The notes: generated by a model from the sequence alone, not told the origin. DNA of 64,000 nucleotides from Impatiens glandulifera (GCF_907164915.1 NC_061867.1:28744308-28808307); one strand, 5' to 3'. Positions 1 through 12,245 are shown, counted from the first letter of the stretch. Translations and numbers: made by a program.

Positions 1-56
1 TAACTTTATATATATATATATAATTGTTAGTCATATCAATTATATAAATATATCTT

Positions 57-130
57 AAATGGTGTAGTGGTTAATTGTTCATTCTATATAATAAAGATTT
101 GCAGGTTCGAATCTCACCCGGTGCAAATTT
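57..130 (+). repeat. tRNA-like Pol III box pair (SINE or tRNA relic)
   Basis: A box-like TGGTGTAGTGG (60-70) is followed 34 bases later by a B box-like GGTTCGAATCT (104-114), the order and spacing of an internal RNA polymerase III promoter. The arms around the B box do not pair well and no acceptor stem is visible, so a working tRNA gene is unlikely. A tRNA-derived SINE head or a decayed tRNA copy fits better. The flanks are AT-rich, with a (TA)n run at 9-22. Confidence 0.35.
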
Positions 131-168
131 ATAATAATTGAAGTTTTATTATTTCAGGTACAATACAC

Positions 169-441
169 GTTAGTGTCGAGGCTCATTAAAGTCTTGGCAT
201 TACAGTGCACGCTAATCTTCTCGTTAAGGAAGGGATATCCTAAATTAGTGTACTTAAATTGTAATTATAAGACAATTCTTAATATAGCACGTCATAAGTC
301 CTATAAATATTCAATATACAAGTCTTATTCTCAAGTTCTTTCTCTCTCTAAGTTCTTCTTGCATTGTGTAAAAGGGCTTACTAGCTAGAATCTACGTCGA
401 TCTAGCCTAGTGCCACACAGGTCGAATTTTATCCTGTAACA
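169..441 (+). repeat. 5' LTR of TR-GAG-1, truncated and internally deleted
   Basis: It aligns to the 3' LTR from TTAGTGTCGAGGCTC onward and ends ATCCTGTAACA. The first dozen bases (TGTTACGGCC in the 3' copy) are missing, and about 160 bases present in the 3' copy (AAGGAAGAGATTAGAAGAG repeats) are absent. A TATA-like CTATAAATA lies at 301-309. Confidence 0.8.
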
Positions 442-1942
442 AGAGGTATCAGAGCAAGGTTGTATTTCCGCATTCAAGCTGCAAGAGATGAATTCAGGTA
501 CTACCGTCACTAAGGTTCCAACCGTCCAACATAAGGACAAGGGATCCAAGAAGGATAAGTCTGTCGAGAGAGGTGCTGTCATGGAAGCGCAGGTGACCCG
601 ACTTAAAGAAGGCATGAGCGAGCACCAAGAAGCTCTCAAAGTGTTTAGCGCGGTGCCCGATAGATTGACGGTGTTGGATGAGAAAGGTGAAAAGTTGGAG
701 AACGAGGTCATGGGGATCATTAACAATTCTTATTCTCAAGTTCTTTCTCTCTCTAAGTTCTTCTTGCATTGTGTAAAAGGGCTTACTACCTAGAATCTAC
801 GTCGATCTAGCCTAGTGTCACACGGGTCGAATTTTATCCTGTAACAAGTGGTATCAGAGCAAGGTTGTATTTCCGCATTCAAGCTGCAAGAGATGAATTC
901 AGGTACTATCGTCACTAAGGTTCCGACCGTCCAACATAAGGACAAGGGATCCAAGAAGGATAAGTCTGTCGAGAGAGGTGCTGCCATGGAAGCGCAGGTG
1001 ACTCGACTTGAAGAAGGCATGAACGAGCACTAAGAAGCTCTCGAAGTGTTTAGCGCGGTGTCCGATAGAATGACGGTGTTGGATGAGAATGGTGAAAAGT
1101 TGGAGAACGAGGTCATGGAGATCATTAACAATTCTTATTCTCAAGTTCTTTATCTCTCTAAGTTCTTCATGCATTGTGTAAACGGGCTTACTAGCTAGAA
1201 TCTACGCCGATCTAGCCTAGTGCCACACGGGTCAAAATTTATCCTGTAACAAGTGGTATCAGAGCAAGGTTGTATTTCCGCATTCACACTGCAAGAGATG
1301 AATTTAGGTACTTCCATCACTAAGGTTCCGACCGTCCAACATAAGGACAAGAGATCCAAGAAGGATAAGTCTATCGAGAGAGGTGCTACCATGGAAGCGC
1401 AGGTGACCCGACTTGAAGAAGGCATGAGCGAGCACCAAGAAGTTCTCGAAGTATTTAGCAAGGTGTCCGATAAAATGACAGTGTTGGATGAGAAAGGTGA
1501 AAAGTTGGAGAACTAGGTCATGTGGATCATTAATAATTCTTATTCTCAAGTTCTTTATCTCTCTAAGTTCTTCTTGCATTGTGTAAAAGGGCTTACTAGC
1601 TAGAATCTACGTCGATCTAGCCTAGTGCCACACAGGTCGAATTTTATCCTGTAACAAGTGGTATCAGAGCAAGGTTGTATTTCCGCATTCAAACTGCAAG
1701 AGATGAATTCAGGTACTACCGTCACTAAGGTTCCGACCGTCCAACATAAGGACAAGGGATTCAAGAAGGATAAGTCTGTCGAGAGAAATGCTGTCATGGA
1801 AGCGCAGATGACCCGACTTGAAGAAGGCATGGGCGAGCACCAAGAAGCTCTCGAAGTGTTTAGTGCGGTGTCCGATAGAATGACGGTGTTGGATGAGAAA
1901 GGTGAAAAGTTGGAGAACGAGGTCATGGGGATCATTAACAAT
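323..1942 (+). repeat. Four tandem 405-bp units: LTR tail, PBS and gag start
   Basis: Units run 323-727, 728-1132, 1133-1537 and 1538-1942, each starting TCTTATTCTCAAG. Every unit holds the last ~120 bases of the LTR, a primer binding site, the leader and the first ~80 gag codons. The period is exactly 405 and divisible by three. At each junction AACAATT of gag runs into the LTR motif TTCTTATTCTC, whereas the last unit continues into normal gag (AACAATTTGAATCG), so short homology probably seeded the duplication. Scattered substitutions show the copies are not recent. Confidence 0.93.
1659..1670 (+). promoter_or_regulatory. Primer binding site (iMet tRNA), last of four
   Basis: TGGTATCAGAGC, the usual plant initiator-Met tRNA complement, lies two bases after the LTR end. 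Copies sit at 849-860 and 1254-1265; the first, at 444-455, begins with A instead of T. Confidence 0.85.
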
Positions 1943-3258
1943 TTGAATCGTAGCATTCGTGACGAAGTGCTGGGATCGGTTTGAGGTGAGATTAAAGATA
2001 TCTGATAGGAAATACTGAGACAATCCGAGAAAAAACCCATGCGATGATCGACACTCTCCGAAGGGAAATGATGGGGAGGCTCGATGCGATGGAAGGTCAG
2101 ATTGGCTGGAATGGAGGGGAACTTCAAGGTGCGACACCTCATCGAATGTATGTTCCTAAGACGACTCCATTCAAAGGCTCGAGGAGTGCAAGGGAAGTTG
2201 AGGATTTCCTTTGGAACATGGAACAATACTTTCAAGCATCAAGCATACTTGATGATCACACCAAGTTGCAGACGACCCCTTTCTTCTTGATAGAGATGAC
2301 GTTATTGTGGTGGAGAAGGCGTGAAGTAGACATTGAACGAGGTATGTTGAGAATGGAAACATGGGAAGACTTCAAGACCGAGTTCAAGCGCCAATTCTTT
2401 TTGGAGAACGCTGATTTTGAAGCACGGAAGTAGCTAAGTCAACTTGCGCACAACACGACCATCAAAGAGTATGTGAATGAGTTCCAAGAATTGATGCTCG
2501 GATTACCTAGTCTAACGGAACAGGAGGCTCTGTTCGCGTTTGTTAATGGCCTAAAAACTTGGGCACAGTTAGAGCTATAGAGAGCCAAAGTGCAAAACAT
2601 CTCTAAGGCAATTACGGTTGCAGAGAGGCTGATCGAGCTCAAGGTATTTGTGGACAGGCCGAAGTTCATCAGAGATGATGAGGAGAAAGGTGGGAGAGAC
2701 TGCCCACATGATAAGGAGAAAGGTGGGGGAGACTGCCCACCCAAGAAGTGGCATCTACACAATAACTCATGGAGGCAAACCGATGAATTGAGTAAGCCAA
2801 GAGTCTGTCATATTTGTGGTGCTCATAATCACATAAAGTTTATGTGCCCATTTAAGGGGGGAAATGTTACAACGGTTAAAGGAATCGAGCCTTCGGAGGA
2901 AGAGGAAGCAACTCGAGTGGGATCCTTAAGACATCTCAATGCTATGAAGGCTAGTGTTACGAAACTGATCAAGGGAACAATGAGGGGTTCGATGTTCGTG
3001 GATGCCTTGATTGGGGGAAGGCACATCAAAGCACTAGTGGATACTGGAGCTACTCACAACTTCATGTGTGAAGGAGTGGCTAAGGCGTTGGGTCTTCATA
3101 TCCACCCAACGAGAGGAACGATAATGTCCGTGAATTCAACAACCAAGACGGTGACTGAGGAGGCTAAAAGAGTACACACTAGGATCAGGGACTAGAAGGG
3201 TATGGCCTCGTTTATGTTAGTCATGATGGATGACTATGATGTAGTGTTGGGACTATAG
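1703..3258 (+). pseudogene. gag: Broken gypsy gag-protease (TR-GAG-1)
   Basis: The ATG at 1703 opens the fourth duplicated unit. The protein starts with a charged N-terminus and has a Retrotrans_gag-like core (about 2230-2640, WEDFKTEFKRQFF then VNEFQELMLGLPSLTEQEA). A single CCHC knuckle CHICGAHNHIKFMC (2803-2844) follows, then a retropepsin with active-site motif VDTGATHNF (3037-3063). Breaks: a TGA just after GSV (1982), a frame change before 2044, and TAG codons at 2431, 2578, 3193 and 3256. Most stops are one transition away from a sense codon expected at that place in TR-GAG-2. Its role would have been the virus-like particle coat and its processing. It is non-functional as it stands. 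Confidence 0.85.
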
Positions 3259-3285
3259 TGGTTCGATCAGATATGTGCTTGTATA

Positions 3286-3903
3286 ATGCCTCATTATGAT
3301 TCCTTAATCAATTTGGATCACGGGAAGACTAGTGTGATACCAACAAGAAGAGAATTAGAGGGAATGGCCATGTTTTTGGCAATGCGGTTCAGCCGAGGTT
3401 GTAAACATGGTAAAGAGACATTTGCCACTTTTGCTAGGATGGATGATGGGGATGGGTCCAAGGGAAAAGAAGAAGTACCCGATGAAGTCCAAATAGAGTG
3501 TGTCGAAGCCTTCGAGGGGCTCAAGGCCAAAGACACCACACAACCATCAACTCCACAAAGTTTGACCACATGTTACGTGGGTCAAAGTCAGTTCACCTTC
3601 TCTCTCGCCAAATCCTTAAGAGAGGAAGCAGATCTTGTTTGGACATCTTTGGACAAAAACACCAAGAAGATGACGAAATGGACAGATCTGAAGAGGTGTG
3701 TAATCGGGTTTAAGGAGGGGGACCGAAGAATAGGGAAATTACTAATGTATCAATGTAAGTCTCTACAATCTTTGCACAAGTGGCTTGTGCGCAGATGGGA
3801 GGGACCATTTAAAATCGAGCGGCATGGGGGAAAGGTGAATTCAGGAAAAAGATTGAAGAGTATCGGTCCAAGGTTGAGTCGAGGACGACCACAACTTAGA
3901 TGA
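3286..3903 (+). pseudogene. Protease tail fused to integrase C-terminal remnant
   Basis: This open frame begins in the post-protease linker (IMPHYDSLINLDHGKTSVIP) and crosses, near TPQSLTTCYVGQ (about 3550-3580), straight into the tail of a gypsy integrase: SLAKSLREEADL, then LKRCVIGFKEGD and the hallmark KWLVRRWEGPFKIER (3778-3822). Everything normally between them (RT, RNase H, integrase zinc finger and catalytic core) is missing. The same fusion point is found in TR-GAG-2, so the deletion is a lineage trait and not decay at this locus. I see no catalytic residues and no chromodomain. It may encode nothing useful. Confidence 0.75.
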
Positions 3904-3910
3904 GAGAGAA

Positions 3911-4344
3911 TGTTACGGCCCATTAGTGTCGAGGCTCATTAAAGTCTTGGCTTCACAGTGCGCTAATCTTCATAGCCCAAGGGGAGGCTCAATCGCCTAA
4001 GTAGGTCTGATGAATATTCTAATTAAGGAAGAAATTAGAAGAGATATTCTAATTAAGGAAGAGATTAGAAGAGATATTCTAATTTAAGTAGGGATATTCT
4101 TGTTAAGGAATGAATATCCTAAATTAGTGTAGTTAAATTGTAATTGGAAGACAATCCTAATATAGTACGTTATAAGTCCTATTACCTCAAAGGTATTACA
4201 TTGTAATAACCAAGTATTCAATATACAATTCTTATTTTCAAATTCTCTCTCTAAGTTCTTCTTGTATTATGTAAAAGGGCTTACTAGCTAGAATCTACGT
4301 CGATCTAGCCTAGTGCCACACGGTTCGAAATTTATCCTGTGACA
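3911..4344 (+). repeat. 3' LTR of TR-GAG-1
   Basis: It starts TGTTACGGCC right after AGAGAGAA (purine-rich tract) and ends CTGTGACA, a TG...CA pair. It holds a short internal tandem repeat GATATTCTAATTAAGGAAG (about 4013-4095) that is missing from the 5' copy. Confidence 0.85.
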
Positions 4345-6344
4345 AGACGCATTGCTTCAAGAGACGGGTTGAGAAAGCGCGAGAAGACGCTTAACTTCAA
4401 TAGACGGGTTGAGAAAACATGAGTAGACGCCCCTTTGATTAAACGTGCAAGGATGAAGATGAGATCAGACGCATATATGTGAAGAAGCGCGTTCAGACGT
4501 CTTGCCTCAATAGAAGTCTAAAGCGCGCTCAAACGACCTTATTCATCAGACGCAGTGGTCTGAAGAGTAGACGTCTCACCGTTAGTAAATATCTAGGCTT
4601 CAACAGACGCTCTAGTCTAAAGAAGAGCGCTAGCAGATGTCTAGGATTCAAAAGATGCTCGGGTCTGAAGAAGCGCTAGTAGACGTCTAGGCTTCAACAG
4701 ATATTTTGGTCTGAAGAAGAGCGCTAGCAGAAGTCTAGGTAGGGGTGTTCAACCGGTCGGTTAACCGGTTAAACAATTATAGTTTAACCTAATTTTACCT
4801 CTTATTTTACAAACTAATTAACCGACCAGTATTGATATCGGGTCTACTGTTTTTGGTCAATACCGGTCGGTTAACTGGTCTAACCATTAACCGATAATTC
4901 AATTTTTTAAAATAAGTATTAAATTTATTAAATGTTTTTTTCTTTCAAAATTCTTGTTTACGTTGTATTTTTATTATATTCTCCATTTTTATCTATGTTA
5001 TAATATATTATGTTATTATTATAATATAATATATTACAATAATATTTCATAGATGTATTTAGGAATATATTATAATATATGTCTAATATATTTTAAAAGT
5101 CTCAATTTTAAAACTAAATATAAATTAGATTTTTTTAAAAATAATTCTATATAAATTATAATTTATAATTTTAAAATAACTAATATATATCAATAAATAT
5201 TATTTATAATATATCTAATATTTACTATATAAATATATAATTAAATTATTACCGATTTACCAGTTAAACCTCTAAAAAAATAGTTCAACCGAAAACCGAG
5301 CTGTTTAACCGGTAAAAAACTGGCTAACCGGAACCGTTAGAACCGATTAACCAATAACCGATAAAATGAAATCGATAAGTTATGGTTCAGTTGGGTTATC
5401 ATTTTTCCGGTTTTTTTGTACAGCCATACGTCTAGGCTTCAACAGACGCTCTGGTCGGAAGAAGCGCTAAAAGACGTCTAGGCTTCAATAGAAGACTAGA
5501 GCATCGCCCGTTCATCTTCCCTACTCATTGTCCGACATGTGGCAGACTACCACATCAGCACGCACAGTAATCAACGGAATAATGCCACATGTTAATATTC
5601 AGATTCGACCATTGCATTAACTTTCGTGTATCATTAATACAAACCTTCTAAAAAGCTCAACAGTCACACGCCATTCAAGTAGGGCTACGATACTCAAGTG
5701 CGGCTACAACACTCAAGTAGAGCTATGCTACATCAGCACGCGGAGCTCTACAACACACCATCATTAAATGAAAAACGGTTGTGACTCATATATATAAGTT
5801 GATCTTAATAAAGAAGAAGGTTGTTGTTCACGTTGTTGTTCTTGCTGTATTCACTCTCTCACTATCCCAATTCTAATTCACATAAACTGTACTTTCATTA
5901 AGATAATCTGAGAGAGAAATTGTTGTAAACATCCGTTAAGAACATTAAGCGTTGTAAGTTGAACAGAGGGTGTCTGTTCAACAGAGTGAGAGCTAGGAGT
6001 TCAGAACATGCATTGTTAAGTCTTGAGTTTCTGACTAAGCTATACAACTTAAAGTCTTCTAGTATATCCTTCTGGAAATAGAAGAAGGGGTGACGTAGAA
6101 GTTTTTATCTCCGAACATCCATAAACAACTCTGTGTCCATTTCTTATTGTCTTATTCATACAGTATCAATACACTTCAAATCTAGCGAGTTATTCCGCAC
6201 TTGAATCTGATTCAAGATCTCGCGAAGATTTGTCACGAGAATAAAATAAGTCTTAACTCTAATAGGGTTAAAACCTAATTGAAAGTCGATAGTCGTTCAA
6301 CAATACTCAAACCCCTCTAGTTGTTGTTAACGCCGATCCCAACA
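4345..6344 (+). repeat. Truncated Sirevirus-type LTR
   Basis: The right half matches the layout of the Copia-1 LTR end: GTTGAACAGAGGGTGTCTG..., a leader-like stretch with GAAGAAGGGGTGACGTAG, and the terminus CGCCGATCCCAACA (6331-6344). The left part (4345-4739 and 5429-5510) consists of ~45-base imperfect repeats around AGACGTCTAGGCTTCAACAG with GTCTGAAGAAGCGC. The left end is cut by TR-GAG-1 and no internal domain follows, so this is a solo or truncated LTR. A hAT MITE sits inside it. ORFs in this stretch are only repeat read-through. Confidence 0.65.
4740..5428. mobile_element. hAT-type MITE, 689 bp
   Basis: An AT-rich body rich in CCGGT/ACCGG words interrupts the AGACGTCTAGG repeats. The ends are TAGGGGTGTTCAA and, inverted, TATGGCTGTACAA (10 of 13 match). 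The flanks AGTCTAGG (4732-4739) and CGTCTAGG (5429-5436) are an 8-bp duplication with one difference, as expected for hAT. It has no coding capacity. Neighbouring repeat units show the uninterrupted reading GTCTAGGCTTCAAC. Confidence 0.7.
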
Positions 6345-7061
<717 letters not shown>

Positions 7062-8670
7062 TGTTAGGTCAAATTATTTTGACTAAAATAAACTAGAGAA
7101 TAAACTTATTTTATGCTGACTTTATTTTGATGATCTTTGTTAAAACTTAGTTGTGAATAAAACTAAGTTGTCTATTTGTTTGTGCAGATGCATATATAAG
7201 AATATACTACTTTAGACGTGGTCTAAAGCAGGCTATCTTAAACGTCAAGCGTAGTTAGACGTGGAAGTCTAACTCCTTTAGATGCGGTCTAAAGGAAAAC
7301 GCAGTTAGACGTGGAAGTCTAACTCGTTTAGACGCGGTCTAAAGGGAAACGTAGTTAGACGTGGAAATCTAACTCCTTTTGACGTCGTCTAAAGGGAAGC
7401 GTAGTTAGACGTGGAAGTCTAATTCTTTTAGACGAGGTCTAAAGGGATGCGTAGTTAGACAAGGACGTCTAACTCCTTTAGACGAGGTCTAAAGGGAAAC
7501 GTAGTTAGACGGGTACGTCTAACTCCTTTAGACGCGGTCTAAAGGGAAACGTAGTTAGACGTGGAAGTCTAACTCCTTTAGACACGGGCTAAAGGGAAGT
7601 GTAGTTAGACGGATACGTCTAACTCCTTTAGACGCGGTCTAAAGGGATACGTAGTTAGACGGGTACGTCTAAATCTTTAGACGCGGTCTAAAGGGAAGCG
7701 TAGTTAGATGGGTACATCTAACTCTTTTAGATGCGATCTAAAGGGAAACGTAGTTAGACGGGTACGTCTAACTCCTTTAGACGCGGTCTAAAGGGATGCG
7801 TAGTTAGACGATGACGTCTAACTCCTTTAGATGTGGTCTAAAAGAGCACGTCTAATGCCTTTCTTTAGTAGCCGTCTGAAAAAAGCATACGTCTAACCAC
7901 GATCAACTAGTTGTCTGCTAATCATAATCCACTCATTTATGTGCAGTCTGATAAGGCAGCTAATTATATTAAATGAATGAACTCCACATACGCGAATATC
8001 CTTCTAACTGCATGTCTAGTACAAGACAATATTTGAGGATATTCGGCACACTACTCGTTCAGTACGGCCACGATCCAATTGCTCAAAGTCTGTTGTACTC
8101 TAGTACTATAAGCGGCTGTCCAACGGACACATGCCATGTGTCCACAAAGAAGATTCGACCGTTGATGTCTTTCTATTACAAATAGATGCTCAAGGACAAC
8201 GGATGAATTTCTCGGTTACATGATTCACAAAAACTGATCTTGCTCTTACTGACTTATTACATCCTAAAAGTTCAAGACATAAATTCAATTACTGTCTAGC
8301 TGTGAGAATATTATAAGTTGAACAAAGGTTGTTCTGTTCAACAGAGAGTTAGCTAGCTCAATGAGTTATATTTGATTTAAAAGTATTTAGTGGATATCCT
8401 TCCGGTTGTGGAAGAAGGGGTGACGTAGGAGTTTTATCTCCAAACATCCATAAAACTCAGCGTGTTCTTTACCTTATGCCTTTACATTCAGTTGTTCAAA
8501 GCTTCAAATCCGACGGACACTTCTACACTTGAATTTGTTTCAAGTGTTTGGAGGATTTGTGAAGAATAGATACAGATACTAATCCCTCATAGGATTATTA
8601 TCAAAGAGTTTATCGTAAGGTGTTAACAATAGTCTGACCCTAGTATTTATTGCTAGCACTGATCCCAACA
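7062..8670 (+). repeat. 5' LTR of Copia-1
   Basis: It begins TGTTAGGTCAAATTATTTTG and ends GCACTGATCCCAACA. It contains the 50-bp palindromic array and the leader GTTGAACAAAGG...GGGGTGACGTAGGAG, also seen in the LTR relic at 5940-6100. Confidence 0.92.
7240..7850. repeat. 50-bp palindromic tandem array (Copia-1 5' LTR)
   Basis: About 12 units. Each contains two hairpins: GTTAGAC-GTGGAA-GTCTAAC and CTTTAGAC-GCG-GTCTAAAG, followed by a GGGAAACGTA spacer. Substitutions often preserve one arm only, so the copies are ageing. The 3' LTR array has more units. Confidence 0.93.
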
Positions 8671-8672
8671 AG

Positions 8673-8684
8673 TGGTATCAGAGC
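8673..8684 (+). promoter_or_regulatory. Copia-1 primer binding site
   Basis: TGGTATCAGAGC two bases after the LTR end matches the iMet tRNA 3' end. Confidence 0.88.
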
Positions 8685-8723
8685 CTCGTTTTCTATTCTC
8701 AAGCACCAACAAGAACCTGAAAC

Positions 8724-9854
8724 ATGTTTGTCATCAACCACATTCCTTTTCTCTCGAAAGAAAACTACGATTATTGGATGATGAGAATGCAAGTTCATTT
8801 GGCATCCCTCGATTACGACATGTGGTATGTCATCACTAATGGTCCTATAAAGATTGAGAAGCCAAGATGTGAATGGAAAACTGAAGATAAGATGATGAAC
8901 AATCTGGATAATGTCGCCAAAGATATTATTTACAAGTTGATTGACATGAATATATTCAGTGAGATCAAGTCATGCTCATCCGCTAAATAAATTTGGGAGA
9001 AGCTGATTCAAATATATGGTTGTAACGATCAAATAAAGGAGAACTAAAAAGAGCAGAAGGTTCTTATGAGCGTTGAAAGCAAGTCCAAGTGGGTCGATAG
9101 CGACTCAGATGACTCATCTAGCGATAGCGATAACGAAGTCGTCACATGCTTGATGACAGACGACAATGACTTCACTTCGAAAGAGTTTACAAGAGATGAT
9201 TTAACTACTGCACTCAATGACATGGTCATTGAGTACAAGAAGTTATCAGACTCATTTATTGAAATGAAATCAAAATATGAGACTAATAACTCTCTTTCAT
9301 CTCAAGTTTTTGAACTAAAAGTTTCTGAAAACAAAGTGGTTGAGCTCTCATCTGAGAATGAGACGCTCAAGGAAAATATTCAAACTCTTTCGTCTGAAAA
9401 CCTACGTTTAACGTATATAGTCAGTTCTTGGACAAGGTCTAGAGATGCTTTCAGACAACAGATTTGTATGCTGAGGCCAGCCGGATGCAAATTCGGTTTA
9501 AAATTTGATAAAACTATCCCAGATAAGTTCAATGAAAAGTTAATCTCAAAAACAGACAAGTTTAATTCAATAAACTTTGTTAGAGGGAGTTTAACCGATA
9601 AAGGAACTGATCCAAGCTGTAAGGATTTAACCTTAAAGGATGAGATTACTTATGTTAAGCCGATTATAAGCTGGATGAAACCTAGAAAGGAAGCAACCAG
9701 CAAATCTGGAAAACCAAAACCTGACAAGAAGTCAAGGAGTTTTAAACAAAAACCATCCTCTAAATTTAAGGGCTCAGCTTCTAACAGGAAGACGTATGCT
9801 AAGCCTAAATCATACGCACTTATCACAACACAAAAGGCAATTCCATCAGAATAA
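8724..9854 (+). pseudogene. gag: Copia-1 gag, zinc knuckle deleted
   Basis: From the ATG at 8724 the N-terminal part (IPFLSKENYDYWMMRMQVHL, then MWYVITNGPIKIEK) matches the gag of the minus-strand array bodies. After a TAA at 8988 and another stop near 9045 the frame resumes at 9066 with SDSDDSSSDSDNEV and a long heptad-rich coiled coil (about 9200-9430), then a Lys/Ser-rich tail ending SYALITTQK. Compared with the array gags, roughly 200-250 residues with the CCHC knuckle are missing between IKEN and the acidic block, so RNA binding would be impaired. The role is particle coat; the coiled coil is typical of Sirevirus gags. It is clearly non-functional. Confidence 0.85.
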
Positions 9855-9973
9855 CTCAAATATGGATTCCTAAGTGACTGATTGATCGAGGACCCAAATG
9901 AATGTGGGTACCAAAAGATTGTAAATATGTATTTGTGTAGGTACATCATATTAGCTGCCTGGAGGAATTAGTT

Positions 9974-10371
9974 TGGTATCTGGACAGTGGATGCTCCAAA
10001 CACATGACTCGAGATAAATGACTTCTAACTGAAATTACAGACTGTTCAGGGCCTAAGATCACTTTTGGGGATAACAGCAAGGGTAAGACCATGGGTAAGG
10101 ATAAGATTATCCATGGTAATCTAACCATCAACAACGTGCTACTTGTTGAAAACTTGTGTTATAACCTGATCAGTATTAGTCAATTATTTGATAATGAATT
10201 TTCTATTGATTTTCAAACACATGCAAACCTGGTTAAGGATCAGTAGGGTAACACTCTACTGACCGGAAGTAGGGTAGGAAATTCTTACAAAATGAACTGG
10301 AAAAATAAGATATCTAATCTTATATGCATGATTGCCAAAAATGATCGAAATGGCTATGACATAAGAGATTA
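9974..10371 (+). pseudogene. pol: Copia-1 protease and pre-integrase region
   Basis: The reading starting WYLDSGCSKHMT contains the Copia protease signature D-S-G at 9983-9991. It continues through TFGDNSKGKTMGKDKI, NVLLVENLCYNLISISQL and VGNSYKMNW, the usual region between protease and the integrase zinc finger. TGA at 10019-10021, TAG near 10244 and TAA at 10369 interrupt it. It would cleave the Gag-Pol polyprotein if intact. Confidence 0.75.
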
Positions 10372-10429
10372 AATCATCTAAATTTTAAAATCATTAACAA
10401 CATTTGTTCACTTGATTTAGTTTTTGGTT

Positions 10430-11561
10430 TACCTAAACTGAATTTTTCAAAGGAAAAGGTCTGTCCTACTTGCCAGTTATGCAAGTAGAGCAAATCATCG
10501 TTCAAAAGTAAAGTGAAACCTCAGTCCAACCAATGCTTGGAAGTCTTACATATGGATCTTTTCGGTCCAATTCCTATAAAAAACTTGGGACGAATGAGAT
10601 TCACTCTAGTAATTATTGATCAAACGACTGAGAATTTGATTAAGATACTTAGAAGATTTCAAAATGAAAAATCTTTAAGCATTAATAAGATTAGAAGTGA
10701 TCGGGGAACCGAGTTCACCAACAGATGCCTAACTTCCTATCTCGAGGATTCTGGTATTAGATAGAGTTGTCTAGTGCCAGAAATCCACAACAAAATGGTA
10801 TTACTGAAAGAAGAGTAAGAACACTGAAGGAAGCAGCGAGATCTATATTTGCCGACATAGGTGTTCCTCAGATGTTTTGGGCAGAAGCCATAAACATAGC
10901 ATGCTATACACAAAATCTATCAATAATTAATAAACGATTTGACAAAATACCTTATGAACTATTTTATGGAAGAATTCCTATAGTTTCTTACTTTCAAATC
11001 TTCGGGTGTAAGTGTTTCATTCATAACAATGGGAAAGATTATTTGACTGCTTTTGATGCTAAAGCAGATGCTGGAATCATGTTAGGCTACTCTTTAGTTA
11101 GTAAGGTTTTCAGAGTGTACAATAATCGAACACAAACTGTTGAGGAATCCTATCATGTTGTTTGTGATGAATCTGTTGAAAACAATTCTATCTATCCCAT
11201 TGACATTTCTAACAGAGTAGAAGAGACAAGTCTTGAATCTGATAGTGATGATGAAGCTCTTGTCAAAAGGAATTGTTCGTCTGATCAAGATGCTGATCCG
11301 GTTGATAATCAATCAGATGTCCAAACTTCCAATCAACAGATGGTTGATAGTTCAGACGTCGCGGGGCCATCTAATCAGACGTCTAACCCTTTAGGATCAA
11401 ACTTCAAATGGAACAGAAATCATCCACCTGAATTGATAATTGGAAATCCTAACTCTCCTCTTAGGACAAGATGTCAATTATTGGATGAAATGACAAACTT
11501 CGCCTTTATATCTCAAATTGAGCCAAAGAAAATCGATGAAGTAGTGTTTGATCCAGATTGA
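10430..11561 (+). pseudogene. pol: Copia-1 integrase, frameshifted
   Basis: The zinc-finger end CPTCQLCK is followed by a stop, then the catalytic core in two frames: HMDLFGPIPIKN with the first Asp (10549-10584) and IRSDRGTEF with the second (about 10690), then TAG at 10762 and a one-base frame change into SSARNPQQNGITERR with the Glu (about 10770-10815). Between VIIDQT and ENLIKILRRF about 20 expected residues are missing. The C-terminal GYSLVSKVFRVYN and an acidic linker run to 11561. D, D and E are all recognisable although the protein is broken. Confidence 0.82.
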
Positions 11562-11576
11562 ATCAATACAATGTAA

Positions 11577-12245
11577 GAGGAGTTAAACCAATTTGAGAGA
11601 AATAAAGTGTGGCATCTAACTCCAAGACCGACTGATCAATCAGTCATTAGAACAAGATGGGTTTTTCAAAATAAGCTCAGTGAAGATGGCTTAGTTGTGA
11701 GAAACAAAGCCCAGTTGGTAGCTCAAGGATATAGACAGGAGGAAGGAATTAACTTTAAGGAGTCATTTTCACCTGTAGCTAGACTTGAGGCAATCAAAAT
11801 CTTCCCAGCTTATGCATCTTTTAAGAATTTTAAAGTTTTTCAAATGGATGTGAAAAGTGAATTTTTAAATTGTACTTTAAATAAAGACATATATGTTGAA
11901 CAACCTCTTAGTTTTCTAGATCACTCTTTACCAAATCACGTTTTTAAACTTGACAAAGCTTTATATGGTTTGAAACAAGCTCCAAGAGCTTGGTATGACA
12001 CTTTGACTAAATTTTTGTTTGATCATGACTTTGTTATTGACACAGTTGACAAAACTTTGTTTAGATTTGTTAAAGATTCTCATATTCTACTTGTTCAAGT
12101 CTATTTTGATAATATTATATTTGGGTCAACTAACCCCAAATTATGTGAGAAATTTTCCAAGCTAATACGGGATAAATTCGAGATGAGCATGATGGGAGAA
12201 TTAACCTTCTTCCTCGGTCTTCAAGTTCGTCAACTTGAAAAATGA
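11577..12245 (+). pseudogene. pol: Copia-1 reverse transcriptase
   Basis: It matches Copia RT from NKVWHLTPRP through TRWVFQNKLSEDG, KAQLVAQGYRQEEG, FQMDVKSEFLN, LYGLKQAPRAWY and the active-site box. The box reads YFDN (about 12103-12114) where the family has YVDD, so one of the paired catalytic aspartates is replaced. A TAA precedes the domain at 11574 and a stop ends the frame at 12243, just before the RNase H segment in another frame. It would copy element RNA into cDNA; the lost Asp makes activity improbable. Confidence 0.87.

Larger units (their letters stand above)
169..4344 (+). mobile_element. TR-GAG-1: gag-only Ty3/gypsy LTR retrotransposon
   Basis: The order is LTR, iMet-tRNA primer site, gag with one zinc knuckle, retropepsin, then directly an integrase C-terminal tail and the 3' LTR. 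Reverse transcriptase, RNase H and the integrase core are absent, so it could only have moved with enzymes supplied in trans. The left LTR has lost its first bases and about 160 internal bases. The leader region is repeated four times. Because the left end is damaged no target-site duplication can be read; the right flank starts AGACG inside a Sirevirus-type LTR. TR-GAG-2 at 19075-22308 has the same architecture. Confidence 0.85.

Noticed and set aside
57..130. Functional tRNA gene
   Set aside because: The A and B boxes are present but the arms do not pair and no acceptor stem can be formed.
385..1579. Minus-strand ORFs of about 90-110 codons in the 405-bp units
   Set aside because: Antisense shadows of the duplicated gag start.
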